A program made the position numbers and the translations under genes. DNA of 64,000 bases. Origin: Acholoe squamosa (lineage: Eukaryota; Annelida; Polychaeta; Phyllodocida; Polynoidae). Location of the stretch: the NCBI GenBank assembly GCA_949317995.1, contig OX439044.1, forward strand, positions 28,468,733-28,532,732. Reading direction: 5' to 3'. Below, piece by piece: positions 43,587-58,500 of this stretch (positions within the stretch are counted from its first letter, which is position 1; every line of letters starts with the position of its first letter). The notes under the pieces are model-generated. The model was not told the origin of the DNA. It was given only the letters and a program-made list of their open reading frames with translations, and made no database searches.

Positions 43587-46500
43587 ATGTCGGGGAATGT
43601 GGGAATGGAACAACTCATTCCCATTGTCAATAAGCTACAAGATGCCTTTTCTTCACTTGGAGTGCCTTTAGCATTGGACTTGCCCCAGATCGCAGTGGTA
43701 GGAAGCCAGAGTGCGGGAAAGAGCAGCGTACTGGAAAACTTTGTTGGCAAGTGGGTGTCACCTTCTGTCAAATCTAATTTACTCAATTCCGTACTTACTC
43801 GATTTACTTAAAAACCTCCCAATCTGTAAAGTTGACAATATGTTGCATTTTGAGTGCACCTTATATGTCATTACTAGAGTAAGTAATATTTAAAGGGATT
43901 AGTTTTTATATTATTGACACATGATTGAATGAATAAGTTCAATAAGTGAGTGCTTTACCCTGGCCTAGCCTCCTCACGGTAGGCATAGCCATAGATCTAC
44001 GCAAAAGGGTCACTTCTTGCAGATTTGACCTGGCCCTCCATGGAGACGAATGTTGATGCTGCCGCGCTTCCCGGGTACCCAGCTAACTGGGCCCTAGATA
44101 TGTTCATTCAGAGGCCCAGCAATTGATGTCCACTGAAACCAAGTCCCATGGGTTTGAGGGTAGTTTGTGGCCAAATGATGCCTGTGTGCATTAATTAAAG
44201 TAGACCCCTGTCTTGTTTTGACCTTTATGAAGCTGTCCTACTTACTGTGATAATTTATAATTGTCAATATATCCTCGCTGTGGGTTGGAATTGATCACAC
44301 ATGTCTCAAATGTCAACAAAACATCTCATCCAACAAGTTGGGATTGAACTTCCTGTCCCTAGATGGTCCCTAGGTGGCAGGCCTTTACAGTTCATATTTT
44401 ACTCACCAGAGGGACCTTGTGTCCCTCCCACCTGTACCACTACAAAGACAACAGTCAGACTGACCAGGAACCAGCACTTGCCACCTTGCCCAACATGTCT
44501 GACTGAGTTCTAGATATCAGGTTACAAAAAGCAAAGGCATGGCATATGATGTTACATTTCAAAACAATACACAACAAGTAGGTAGGTCTTAGAGTTAAGA
44601 TATCAAAGACCATCCCCACATAAGACTAGGGACCCAGTTTTTATTGGGGGCTTAGGAAACTACTCTGAAAGTTCCACCACCACAACACCAGTGCCACCGC
44701 TTGCCATCGCTCCTTTTAGCGATGGTTCCGTCTAATGCTAGATCTACTGCCCCTAACCTAGCCTAGGCTAGGCTAGTCAAGTATAGTGGAAACGGTATGA
44801 CTTTTGTGTAAACAGTTTGAGGTAAACTACCGTATAGACTACTGTTTGATGCGTCATGATCACTTGACAATGTACATGTATTTAGACATGACTCAGGCGT
44901 AAATTGATATCAAAATCAGAGTTTTCAAAGATAGTGTAGAGAGTAAGAGACTACAACCTAGCAATGATAAATAGCATTGATTGACTTGAGAAGTTAAGTG
45001 ACTGAATGGTTGTGTATTCATGCCTCCTACAATACAAAACTCTAGTGTCCCATAAACCTGTGTATTGTAGTCCTGGCACAATTACTCCATAGACACTCTG
45101 AGGGAACCTCAGAGACCAAGGTCCAAGTGTCTCTGGTGTAGTCTGTTTGGTCAGCCAATCTGGCAGAGTGGCCATTTCTCACAGAAGTACTTACTGTCAG
45201 GTCCAATGCTTCCACCAACACTTCCCTCAATGTATATCCAAAGATTCACAATACACAAAACACTTGAAATACTTGTGATAATTAATAATCCAGGTGATTT
45301 TCAAATCTCCCTCCCTAACTCCAAATCATTGTCGGCCATCTTGAAGCCAGGTGTAGCCACCTAGTGCCAAAAAGACTACACTATTCTTGGTTGGTTAGCC
45401 CTATGTTTTTAAGAGCAGGTTAACACCAGGTAGCACCCCAGCATGTTGACAATGGAGGCCATTGAGGTAGTGATATCTAAGCTCAAGATAAACATGTCAG
45501 ATTTATTGGATATATCTCATGTTTCAGTCAATATAAGCTGATGTACATGAAAACTACATGTTTGTGAATAGGAGGGACTATTTCCAGGAACTGACAGTGA
45601 GTACTTAGTTCAGACTAGCCATGTGTTTGTGCCACTATAGACTTGTATACATCTTGGATCCTGCCTATGAGCAGGCAGGTATTTCGGCCTAGGCACAATA
45701 TAAAGAGTTGCCACACAGTTGTGTATCAATACATCAATGATGTATCAACTATGTATGAAGTTGTGCATCATAGACCTGCACAAAGTACTGTGTCATAGAC
45801 CTGCCTGCCACATATTAGAGTTGTGCAGTACATATAATATATAGTAACTGTCTGAGCCAAGGGGATACATTTTACATGTGAACAACAATCCAGTTCCCCA
45901 TATCTCCCCTCTCACATATATGTTCTCTGGCTTGGTGGGAAGCACTTGAGAACCGTGCACCAGGTCTATTCCCAGGGCCAGGTAGCGGGATCCTTTGTGG
46001 GGTGTCCCCTGCTTGATTTGGTACCTTGCGAGATAAGGACTGATAAGAGCCAGCTGATGGGTATGGTACCAGGGGTTATTTAAGGCATAAAAAAAAAGTT
46101 GTGTTCAGGTATCCCGACCTACCCTATTTTTTTGGCCTGACCCTAATTTTTTTTTTGTCAACCTCATATAAACATCTTGAAAATGATATAACTTTTGTTC
46201 TAATTGACCAATTTTCAAAATTCAAAAACTCATGTGTAGCTTACAGGACCCCTAACCCTGGTGACAGGCAAAAAAATTTTGACTGATGTGGAAGGGGGGG
46301 GCATAAAAAAAATTCTGTGCAAAAACCCACCACCCCCCTGTTGATAAAAAATGACCCCTTCTAAACTGACCCAAAATTGCCCCTAGCTGTAAGGGTGCAT
46401 CTTAAATGTGGTGTCACCTTATACGCAAGTAAAGGTTCTACAGTACTACCATAATCAGTCAGACCCACCACAGGAAGGGTGTTTACATTGTGTGTCTTGC

Positions 46501-49500
46501 CCTTGACTGCATCTCCTAATTGTATACATATACAGTGTTGTGGCAGTGATTAGATAGCCATCTGACCCTGGAGTGAGCAGGATGACTTAGAACATGATAG
46601 ATTGAACTGACCAATGAGAACACAGGCTTTGAGGTCATCTATATGCTGTAGAACACTGGGCAATAAAAGTATCATGTTCTAAGTTGGATAGAAACTTTTA
46701 TGGGGTTCCTACAGGCTATAGACCCCCTCCTGCATCAGGTGTCTATGTCCTGAAGAAACCCTACAACAGTTTTTATCCTATACTAATCTGCCCCAGCTGT
46801 TCATGTTTCCTCCTGGGTACTCTCTTGTTCAACACAGCTCACCACAGGGGGTCTGGTGGACCGGTCACCACTGCTCAGATTAAGCCATTTTCTCACTGAT
46901 GTGAGTCCGACTGTAATCTCATGGTCCTAAAAAAAAACAAAACAAAAAAAAACAAACTACCTACCCTATTTTTTTTGGCTATGTTACCTGAACACAACAA
47001 TTTTTTAGGCCTAATGCACCCTAAAAACTCTACACTGACTGAAGGGAATTTTCTGATTGGTCAATAAAGTATCCCGATAGGTTGGAATAGGCATAGCGTT
47101 AAGTGTATTTAGGGACAAGTCACCAAGACGATCAGTTATCAAGACGGTAGACCCTCCCACCAAAAAGTGATTTTGTAAATCCCCCCCCCCCTCAAAAAAA
47201 GGAAGATAATTGGATATGTGTGTGAAATGATACGTCATGGTCAAGTGGTGAGTACTTGAATCACCCATATTTAGTTTTATTGTTTTTTGCCCCCTCCCCC
47301 AAGCCACAATATTACGTAACATATGATTGTAGGTACTGGTAGGTTAAATTCTATATATTTTTTTCTCAACTCAGTACCTGTTGTTATTATGTATCATGTA
47401 TTGTAGATTTTGCCACATTAAGTGCGCAACTGAGCAGAAAGGTGTGTACTGAAGATCTGTCACAAGATAAATCTAGCTGTGTACATTCACTTTTGGAAGT
47501 CAAGCACAAGGAAAAACTCAGCTCTGTGATTAAATGTGTTTGCCGTACTCTTGTGGTTTGTTCAAAGTACTGTGTGGAATAGCCTCATAATATAGGCCTA
47601 CACAATAAACAAACAGCATTAAGTCATGACATTAGACTGTTTAATATTCTACCTTTGACTGGAATATCAAATATGCATGTACTAGAAGCACGATGACTGT
47701 TTGTATTTACTTATTGGTCATGTTTTTCAATATACATGTATGTATGATTACCGGTATTTGAAAAAAAAGTATGTAAGAAGCCACTTTAGCACTTAACATC
47801 AAAACTACATCCGCCCCTTCTGTTTTGGCCTAGTGTTATGGGTCAGCGACCCTTTCCATCAGTTCCGCTCCCTGTAGTGCAAAAGTGGTTCTACATGGCC
47901 CCCAACGCGGATTAACAATAACAACAAACAATGGTAGGCTCAGTCTGAAGACTAGTCGTGAAAGCATAAAGTCACAAATATACTTGAATCTTTTGAACAT
48001 TAAGGCCTTTATATTTTGAAATAAAATGTGACAGTGAATTAGAACATAGATATGGATTTCATCTTAGAAAGTGCAGGTGCAGCATTGACCATAAAAGGGG
48101 TTCAATAATGGTTACGGATAACATAAGGCGGTGTGTATGTTTACATTGTCTTGGCCAACAAGTGAAATATGTGTTTCTGTTTGAAATTAAAAAGAAAGAC
48201 GAATGGAGCCTCGAGACGGATGCAAGGATCCCCGATTTAGAATCTCTACTTCTTAAAAACAAACCATTCATATAGACAGCAAATAAATCGGATATTTGAT
48301 CAGCTTCGATTTGTAACTGAGGGTCTGATCACATGAAGCAAACCCATGTTAGGCCTCAGGACTCGGCCATTATGTACTATATTGCTCTAACCCATGTACA
48401 TTGTTTGTGGTCATTAATTAGTGCACTTGTTTCTTACTTGTACATGGGCCCAACACGACTAGTCAAACATGTATCGATTAGCCTGAATTGGGATTGGGAG
48501 GGTTCAATCTGATATTACATGTGCCCAGGCTGGTGGCATAGAAGACCCATAGTAGGTTAGGTGAGAAGGAAAAATTAAGCATTGATTCCCATACCATAAA
48601 GACACACTTATTTTGATTCCCATACCATAAAGACAAACTTATTTTGATTCCCATACCATAAAGGCAAAACTTATTGACTAAGGGACCACCCTGAGTCTAT
48701 ACCGCCGGGTAGGTGGTGTATGATAAAAGTCATTCATGTTACATTTTGCAGTTTAATTTTGCAGTTTAATTTTAATAAAGACAAACTAATTTTGAATGTA
48801 TCCAATGATGGCCAACCAACTCGGTCCGTCATGAATAGGAACTATCGAATTGAGGCCACCCCTAAAGATCATATTGTTTCTCATCACCGCCCTCGTGAGT
48901 TTAGTGGCATAGTAAGGGATAGTAAAATAAGAAAAGAATGGGAATAACTCATGTCAGTGAAGCTGTAGCCTTTTTCCCCAGTATAAGGTAACTTATTTGC
49001 GAGGCGCATTGGGGGAAAAGTGTGGATAAATGACAAATACCGATATTGTTTGTATGACCATGAATGATAAGTAAACACGTCTTCAGAAAAACACCCCTCC
49101 CCCAAAAAACAACAACAACAAAAACACAACAACAACAACAACAGTCTATTCAAGGTTTTCTGATGTTGCCCTGCATCAGCAATCACATTTTGTTCCTAAA
49201 ATAACTTATTCCTGATGTAAGACTTAGAAATGATAAAGGCGAGTCATGAATCTGCAGGTTGCTTTAAACACGGCACTCATTAAAACCACAAGGTGAGTTC
49301 TCTGAGGGTCTCATGGTATTGAGGTTTGATCAGTCACTCTGATAAATTTATTCATTGATCCATGCATCTAATCAGAGATCTGATGATTCAGTGCAGTTTC
49401 TGACTTTGAGTCAGGTTCATATCATATCTACCATTCTAGATATATCATTGTCCCGTGCCTGCCTCAAGCAACTAGTCATTTGATCATGACCAACATAATT

Positions 49501-52500
49501 GGCTTCTCCATTAAAACCCAACATATATGTCGTATCCGTCGTATAAGGCGCACCATGAAAAAATAAAAGGCAAACCTGGGAGTTGGCTTTTCTTTTACTT
49601 TCATCGGCAAATTTGATTTTGTGCATCTCTTATGTGGCTCCCCTGACATCAGTGATTCCCTAGAAGGAACCATATGCACACGTTTCGGGTATAATTGAGG
49701 TGTATGTCTAGGGATTTGCGGTAGATTTAATACTTTATGGGGGTGGGGGTGAGTATGATTATAATGCTGATCTGGATTGGAATATGAAACTTGAAAGTCA
49801 AGAGACATTTCATACTTCTGAAGGGTTACGAGCTGACAGTGGCTAACACGGTGCATTGGTGACATGCAGGCTCGAACAATGCAGCCCTACATACTGCGGG
49901 CTGGACCCAGACATTATTGGCCCAGGGTATCCCCTAGGCTATTGGAGTCGGGTTTTCAGTCAGATCCACACATTTGTAATCACCAACTTTAGGGTGTAAT
50001 CATTCAGTGATATACTGTTAGTTTACACATTTTTCAAAAGCCAAAGCAAATTTTCAAATCTCATCTTTCAGACAACATTTTGTCCTTTATGGTGAGTGAT
50101 GTCTTTCTCTACGAAAAAAGCTGCTGTACTTACGTCATGTTTTTGGGAGCTATACTGACTACAAGTTCTTTAACCATTGGGTCTATGGGTCAGATAGATT
50201 TTGGCAATGAAATTAGCACATGGAGTCCTATGGGTAATCACCAAGTGAGACACTTTTTTTCAGCAGGCAATGTTTACAGTGTCCAAGCTATACACATAAC
50301 ACATTGGGGACTGAGCGATAAACTAAGCATGCTAAGGATAAAGTTTTCTGTGGGGGCTAGGGGGCCAGGTGTCCAGGGGCTAGGTGTCCAGGGGGCCAGG
50401 TGTCCGGGGGCCAAGTGTCCAGGGGGCCAGGTGTCTGGGAGGCCAGCACACCAGGGGGCCAGCGGTCCAAGGAGTTTAGTAAGAGAAGATTATGCCAGAC
50501 TGGTGTCAGTACATGTATAGATAATAGTCTCTATTTGTAAGTAATTAGTCAATATTTCGCAAGTGCTGATTCCTGTGACCCTACAGGGTTGATAGAGGGT
50601 TTTATGCTACCTACCCTGAGCTTTTCTGTGCTTCAATGCACAATGCCCAATTTTTATATTGGGGGGGGGGGGTAGTAGACCCTGGGCCATATGTGATATA
50701 TATCACACGTTAAATCTTTTCAGCTTTGTGCTAGGCTGATGGTGTAAACCATATTGCACACTGGGCAGTTAGCATAGGGGCCAATACACATCCAACTTTA
50801 CAGATTTTCTCATCTACACCAAAGATGTTAATCTGGAATACACATCTATTGGAATGGCTGTATTTTCTCAAGTTATCCACTGGTAGGATAGACGTGGGCC
50901 AATGCTGGGTTACTGACCTCCTATCGGGTAGTTATGTAATGTTGAATTAAATTCTGGCTGTTTTTAGAAGGAAGGTTAATTGGTGTATTTCCTCTTTCAT
51001 ACTTATTATGGACAGGTGTCACGCATATTGTAGTTGAAATTCTTATGATTCATCAGAATTGATTCTTTCTATAAATATCTATGAATGATAATTACAGTGA
51101 ACTATAACTGTCCTCTAAAGACATGAAAATCAAATCCCTAAATATAGATGCTCTGTCATAATTAGGCACAGTTACTGTTATCTGTACATCAGAATCTAGG
51201 TGGTTAGATAACTACTTAGTCATCGGGGAATATAGGCTTGGAACAATATTAGGCGACACCAAATTAAAATATTGGTCTATGGATTTCCCGCACCTTAATT
51301 TCAAAAAAACAAATTTTTATTTTTTAAGAAAATTTATTGGTCTATGGATTCCGCCGCATCATTTTCTGGAAAATTGATTGTTTTTTTTTACGAAGGAGCT
51401 TACAGAATCAATCAATAAAAGTACAGAAATGGCAGACCACTAATTGGATAAGTAAAGATGTTACCGGTTTCATTATATAGGCCTATTCTGCACATAGGAA
51501 AAAAAAAACATTTTCAGCACCCCCCCCCACTACCAAAAAAGAAAAAAAAATAGCCATGCAAAATCCATAGACAAATAAATTTTCCCAGAAAAATAGAATA
51601 AAAATTTCGCCCTTCCGCCTCTTTTTCTAAAACAGAAAATCCATAGGCCAATTTTTTAATTTGGAATGGCCTTAATAGAAGAAAGGTCATGTCATAAAAA
51701 ATGATGGAACAAAAAATAAATGAAAACATCATATCGTCGTCTCAGTGCAACAAGGTTGTAACTGACATTTTGGCAAAATTAAGTTTTCTTCACTTTTAAC
51801 ATCTGCTGACCCTTATCTTCCTACTGTGAAAGTATTGAAGCTTATTTGATGATATATAAGTCTACAGGCCCAAATAAAATTAGGCTGTGTCAACTGTCTG
51901 CTATAGTAATAGTATAGTGCCACCTAAATCTACCTTTATCTGCCTTTATTTACAGAGACTTCTTGCCGCGAGGCGCAGGAATCTGCACAAGACGTCCCCT
52001 TGTTTTACAACTTATCAATAGCACGACAGGTAAGTACAACTTTAAAGTTGATGTCCTTACACATGAGCATAACATAGATGTAACAAAGGGCGTGCAAACA
52101 CTACCGTAATCTCCCGCGTATAAGGCCCAGCCCGCTTATAAGGTGCACCTAGAGTTTTGGAAAAAAAAAAAGAAAAATTCATAACTTTGGTTCTACTGAA
52201 TGAATTTTCAAAATTCAAAAACCTATGTGTAGCTTGGGCCAACCCATACCCTCCTGGGCCCCCTTATGTCCTATTATGACCAAGGGATCAAAAGAAAGGT
52301 CTTGGTGACCCCCTTGTGGATCCAATGAGAACTAAAACCCCCCATGTAAGACGCGCCTTATACGCAGGAGATTATGGTACTTGGAATCATTCCAGGTAAA
52401 TTAGAGTAAGTGTGAGAGAAACTGATACTAGCCAGGGTTGTTACCCAGAAGGAGCAGAAGAGTCATATTATGATCGTAGTGCTTTATAGATTTATTTGAT

Positions 52501-55500
52501 TCTGTCATTGATAATTGAATGATGCCCACATTCTAGGGTTGTGGTTATATTCAGGATTGCTAACTAACAAAAACAACAGAGTGAAAGCTATAATAGGCCG
52601 ACGTGCTACAGGGGTTGATGTGATATTTTTCATTCAATAGGTCATTACTAAGAGAATATCTTAATATCGCAATTTATTGACTACACATTGTAGACATCTA
52701 CATACCCATCTCATAAGGGAATTTAGATTGAGGCCACCCTTAAAAATATGTTCGTTTCCTGTCCAGAGGCCTGGCAGATTTTTTTTCCGAAACTTTTTTT
52801 TTTTCATCCATCTGACAGCATAAGAATCTAGTTTTCCAATCAACAAATCTTAGAACATGACGACAAATTAATGCTGTCCACACCTACAATGTTAATGACA
52901 AATAAAAATATTTTCCTAAAAAAAATTTCCCCTCCCTCCCTTATGGGTCTGAAAAATCCCAAGCTCTGGTCTGGACAGGAAACAGACGTATTTTTAAGGG
53001 TGGCCTCTAGCATTTAAATTTCAAAGACTTAAGGAAAGTTCATAGCAGATCGGAGGTAATTTTAGGCGTTTTCCCCAGGTGGGAGTTAAAAAATGGCACC
53101 GGCTGTGCGCTTCTAGCATGTCCAGAACCCTGATTTTGTGCATATGATAAATTATGTGTGAACTCAGGCCACACCAAATTAAAAGATTGGTCTATGGATT
53201 TCCCGCCCCTGTTTTTCAGAAATTAAAATTTTATTTTTATTTGAAAAATAACATGTCTATGGATCCCCCCCCCCCCGCCTCATTTGCAGGGATTTTTTTT
53301 TTTTTTTTTTTTTTTGATCAAGCAATAAATATATGTGACCCATCCTTACAAAATGGTACGGAAGTCGCACATACAATATGTTTAGTTATTAGCATATTCA
53401 TTTACAGCTCATCAAGAGCTTTCATTTGGTATATAACACTTGCATATTTGAACCAGGTGGTCCTCTAAGGATCTTCCGTCGGTAAATTTAGTCGGATGAA
53501 TTAAAAATCAATTAAACTGATATATTTGACATTTTAAACATATAATGATTTATGAATCCTATATAATTCCCATGTAATTCTATATAACCAAGAAAACTAT
53601 AGCTATGTCTTCTAGGCATTTGGGGCTTAAATTCAGTTTAGTAGGCAAGGATTCTGAAAGATATCTACCCATAGGTTAGAAAAATGCTAAAATTTAATTA
53701 TATCTAGGCTTCTAAATGTGCGACTTCAGTACCACTTTGTTAGGATGGGGCACATATGAATAATAATAAAGGTACAGGAATGGCAGACCCCTCATTGGAT
53801 AGGCATAAATATGCAATGGCAAAAAAAAAAAAAATCGCCCTCTCCATATTTATGATGTTCAGAATCCATAGACAATAATTGATTTCTAGAAAATAAAAAT
53901 AAAAATTTCGCCCTCCCGCACCATATTCTCAAAATGAAAATCCATAGACCAATTTTTTTATTTGGTGTGGCCTCAGTGAATGGAGTGCAGTCAGTGATAA
54001 ATATTCAACATATAAAAAATTGATTAGGATAATTTTGAATGTACTTCACTGTCTATACCAATGCGACCGCTTTGATACACAGGGACTATTTACCTTGGCA
54101 CAGGGAAAACCTAGAATTTTGAGTCGAAATGTCAGTGGCAAGCGGGGTCCCTGTTACAGGGAGAGAGATCTTAACTGCTTTGTTGATGACAGGCAAGTCC
54201 AAGTAACTCCACGGTCCCTGCCGTACCTGCAGATAAGACAGGGTCTGATACTATAATGCTGATATTGTGAGAGGAGGCGTATCACAATACACCACCTACA
54301 TATACAAATACTGTGACCAGGTCGGGCCGTTATTCTCAGCCTTATCAATATCTGTGCTATTCTACCTCGTCAAGGACCCCACCCCCAAGTCACACCTTGT
54401 TCTTAGGTCATGATTATCAATAGATCCATGAGGCCAGAGTTCTCAGCCCAAATTGTTCATGGTAGCAGTAATTCAGCCGAGTCCTATCTAGAGCTCTTGT
54501 CTGTATTGCTTATGACACTATGGAACTTCCTAAGCATGGGCTCTAGTCTCAGCAGGATTCAATTGCAGCAGGGTTTTAGCCCCAGGCCTAGGGTTCAAGT
54601 TTTAGCAGAGGTTTAGTTGTAGGGTTCTAGTTAGTTTCAGCTGAGGTTTAGTCCTAGGGCTCTAGTTTCTGCAGAGTTTTAGTTGCAGGTCTCTAGTTTC
54701 AGATGTGCAGTCTTCATTTCAGAAAAGGTTATTTCCGAGGTTTCTACTTCAATAGAGCCTCTATTACAATGGGAGTTTGTTTCTGCAAATGATGTAGAGT
54801 ATTCGTGGGCTGTCAATCCTCGGATATAGTTTTAGCAGAGGTTTAGTATCAGTCTCAGCTACTCCCCACGTCCACAGCTACGTCACCACCATGAGCTACT
54901 CCAAGTAAATGCTGCTTACCTCACCCCAGCTGCTCCACCTTCCTACCTTTAGCAGAATTCTAGGTCTGTGGAACTAGTTTCAGCAGTGGTCTAGGTTGGT
55001 GGAACTGGCTTCAGCAGAGGTCCAGGTCAGTGGAACTAGATTCAGCAGAGGTCCAGTCCTGTGGGTCTAGTTTCATCAGAGGTTTGTAGTTTTACCAATT
55101 TGACCCTAACCGTGCCTAATAGGATGTTGCTTAACTTAGGGTGCGTCTTGTAAGCCAGGTGCGTCTCATAAGTATCAACGTTACTCCAATGAGAGGGCTA
55201 ATCTTGTCGGAATAGTCTCAGCAGGGGCCAACCTCAGAGACAGTGGGAGGTCCTGATTTGGAAGAAGTCTCGTTCTAACAGTTATAGTGACTATTTTCAT
55301 CAGAGGTCTAGGCCTGAGAAGGAACGACTCAAATATCTGTCTTTTGCTTCCGAAATTGCAACTTTAGAGGTGAAAAAATAATATGATTATGGTAATGAAC
55401 AAGAAATAAAAAAAAAGAGAAGTGGAAGTGTAGAAGTGGGAACCTATTTTTAGAAGAAATATATAGCCAGCTGGCAGTGAGTGAAGTAGGATCTGGACAT

Positions 55501-58500
55501 CTGAAAGTGCACAGCTGTCTGGTCGCTACAGCTCGATGCAGCAAGTTGGGAACCTAAAACTTAGTTTTTCCTGAATTTTCACTAAGAAATGCTGTGGTTT
55601 AGCCAAAAATTATCCGATTTACACAATATTTGCAGCAAATGAAAGATGAGACTCATTGTTTTTAGGCCAGGGTAGATGGTATTACAATAATATAGTGCAC
55701 AGTTTACCACCTAGGTACAAATTATAAATTTAAAAATCATTAGTTTGAAAAAATTACTGTTTTTCAAAGTTTGGCCCTATATATTTTGTGAAAAAATACT
55801 CTAATCATCAGTTTTTGAAAGATAGTGCATAATACTGACCCATCAAGTTTATAAATGAGTATGTTTTTTTCCCTACCTCTAGGGTGGCTTGTTACACTAT
55901 GGGAGACATGTGATTTTTGTTAGTTTGCAAAAACTGTGATTTTCAGCAAAATTTCTGCTTGGTTTTTGATGTGGGACCACATAGATCACCATATATGGAT
56001 GCATGATCACCCACTGATACCAGAATTATCCATTTTTATGGTCTACTTGATCATCTTCAAAGGCATGTGAAATATCTAAGTAATACAATAAGTGTGAGAA
56101 GAATTAGCCCCATCTTATGATTCTAGTCTTTGGTGCCGACAACGCTTTTGTTGCAATTTGCAGCTAAATAGCTCAATAGTGCATTATTATAGGCCTAACA
56201 TGCCTAATATGGGGTTCTAATAGCATTTCAATATGGTTTTCAATGGGTCATCAGGTCAAAACAACAATTGATGATGGAATTTAATAGAAACAAAAGGGTT
56301 TTGCACCATGGACCTGTTCACATTGTTCAGGTCTTCAGATATTCTTATCTTGAAATGATGAAGGCATTTATGAGCATGGTGCTTTTCCAGCCCATATGGG
56401 ACCTATGGAGGGCATTTTGTCTAGTCTGACATGTATTATGAGGGAATAATGCAGAGCAAATGATTCTATTTTCATATTTTGTTATAATTTTTGAGAGAGA
56501 ATCATACACAAGACTTGTCTTCTGCTGCATACACAAAAATGTCCCTTGAATGAAGGCATTTTACATGCAGAGCTGCCTCCAAAACTGGAAAACACTCAAG
56601 TTCCCAACTTGCTGCATTGAGCTATAATGGTTGTCTAAAACAAGCCCTAGATTATGGCCCAATCTACTCATGGAACTATGCTGTAACCAAGACAACGGTT
56701 TATACTTCTTTTCAAAGTAGATTAGGCCTTCTTGATAAATGATCGGCCGTGTTTGTTATTAGAGGTAGAAAATGTGAGCTCATGTTTCTGTACTGTATTA
56801 AATGCCCGGGTATTTACTATTATACATATTGTGGATGATAAATTTCTGTTTAACCGAAATGACCCAAGTGCATTGAGTCAAGGGTTAACACTCTCCCCAA
56901 CAAAAATGAAACAGAAAGAGAAAAAGGGAATGAAATTGGCAAAGAAATAACTGTACCAGATCACACTCATCATTTTATTGTGAACTATAAGAGAAAATGA
57001 CGAGAATTCTACCCATTCTGCGTCCTACATACTTAAGGTCCGCTTTCATTGGAACCCACCCTCTCCATCTCAGAACTCCAGCAGTGCCAGTAATAACTCC
57101 AGTAACGATATTACAATCCATATACCCATCTAGGGTCGTGGATTTGCTCGGAGGGTGGCTGCCTTACACTTAAACAGTAAATAAGGCTGGATATATTGTA
57201 GAGCAACAGCATATCTTGATAACAATGTTGCAATATACATGTATATTTAAAAAAAAAATCGGATTTCCTGAAATAGATTGGAACTTTTTTGGAGTTGCTT
57301 GCCGCGAAGCGGCCGGGAGCGCAGTGACCGTAGCAACTTCATTATGTTTTCGGTTTCAAGGTGACCGTGACGTCACTGACAAACCGTTTGTCTCAACCAA
57401 CCCCCAACTCAGGGAGGTCTGTTTCATGTATAAGGCGCACCTCTGAGGGCAGATTTTTGTTAGTTTAGTACTGTTCTATAGTAAAATTACCCCCTATAAG
57501 GCGCACCCCAAACTCAAGGCAATGTCCCTTCCACGTATAAGACTCAGCATCATTTTGTTTGGCGTATAAGACGCGCCTTATACGCGAGAGATTACGGTAT
57601 ATAGGCCAGACTCATCAGGGACATCCCATTTGTAAGGTGAATACACAGAGCTTCCTTATGGAGAAGGTAAGCCTTTATGATTTTGGCATAGAAAGGGTAG
57701 TTTTCCCAGGGACTAAAAATGAATACATAGAATCATTTCAAACCTGATTATTTCTTTCTCCTACCGTAATCTCCTGCTTATAAGGCGCACCTCACGTATA
57801 AGGCGCACCCTGAGTTCAGAAGAAATAATAAGGAGCACCTGGGGCTTGATTTTCAAGGGTTTAGTACTTTTCTATAGTAACAGTACCCCACCTATAAGAC
57901 GCACCTCCTCTTTTGGAAGGCTCTGTAAGGTGCAGTAGGCTTTCGATTCACATATAAGACGCGCCTTATAGGCGGGAGATTACGGTACTAGCCTTTGGGC
58001 TGTATTTTGTGAGACATGACTACAGGTTAACTTGTGAAAAAACACTATACCATAATCTCTCGCGTATAAGGCGCGTCTTATAGGCCAAACAAAATGCTGC
58101 TGGGTCTTATACGTGGGAGGTAAATTGCCTTGAGTTTGGGGTGCGCCTTATAGGGGGGGTATTTTTTACTATAGAACAGTACTAAACTAACAAAAATCTG
58201 CCCTCAGAGGTGCGCCTTATACGTTATAACAGACCTCCCTGAGTTGGGGATGCGCCTTATAGGCGAGGTGCGCCTTATACGCGAGAGATTACAGTACATG
58301 CACTGGTACATGTAGTTAGGGGCAATTGTCATCAACCTAAATCAATGCTTCTTGTAAGATGTATGTAGATGATATGCCATTATTACAACGCTGACCTTTG
58401 CTAGGTATATGCCACCACTTTTGCACTTGGTTTACTTTATTATGAAGTAGTCGTGCATTATATGTACTGGTTACATAAGCATATACATCATTAGACATTA

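Larger units (their letters stand above)
43751..51955. other. Dynamin intron 1, repeat content
   Basis: 8.2 kb. Apart from the listed elements (44077-44734, 46081-47015, 48570-48673, 50354-50470, 51251-51672) I see no exon or RNA gene. A CA/AAC-rich simple repeat lies at 49100-49142. Confidence 0.6.

Noticed and set aside
50080..50520. 146-codon plus-strand frame as a gene
   Set aside because: Its C-terminal half is translated minisatellite, and no domain or splice support is seen.
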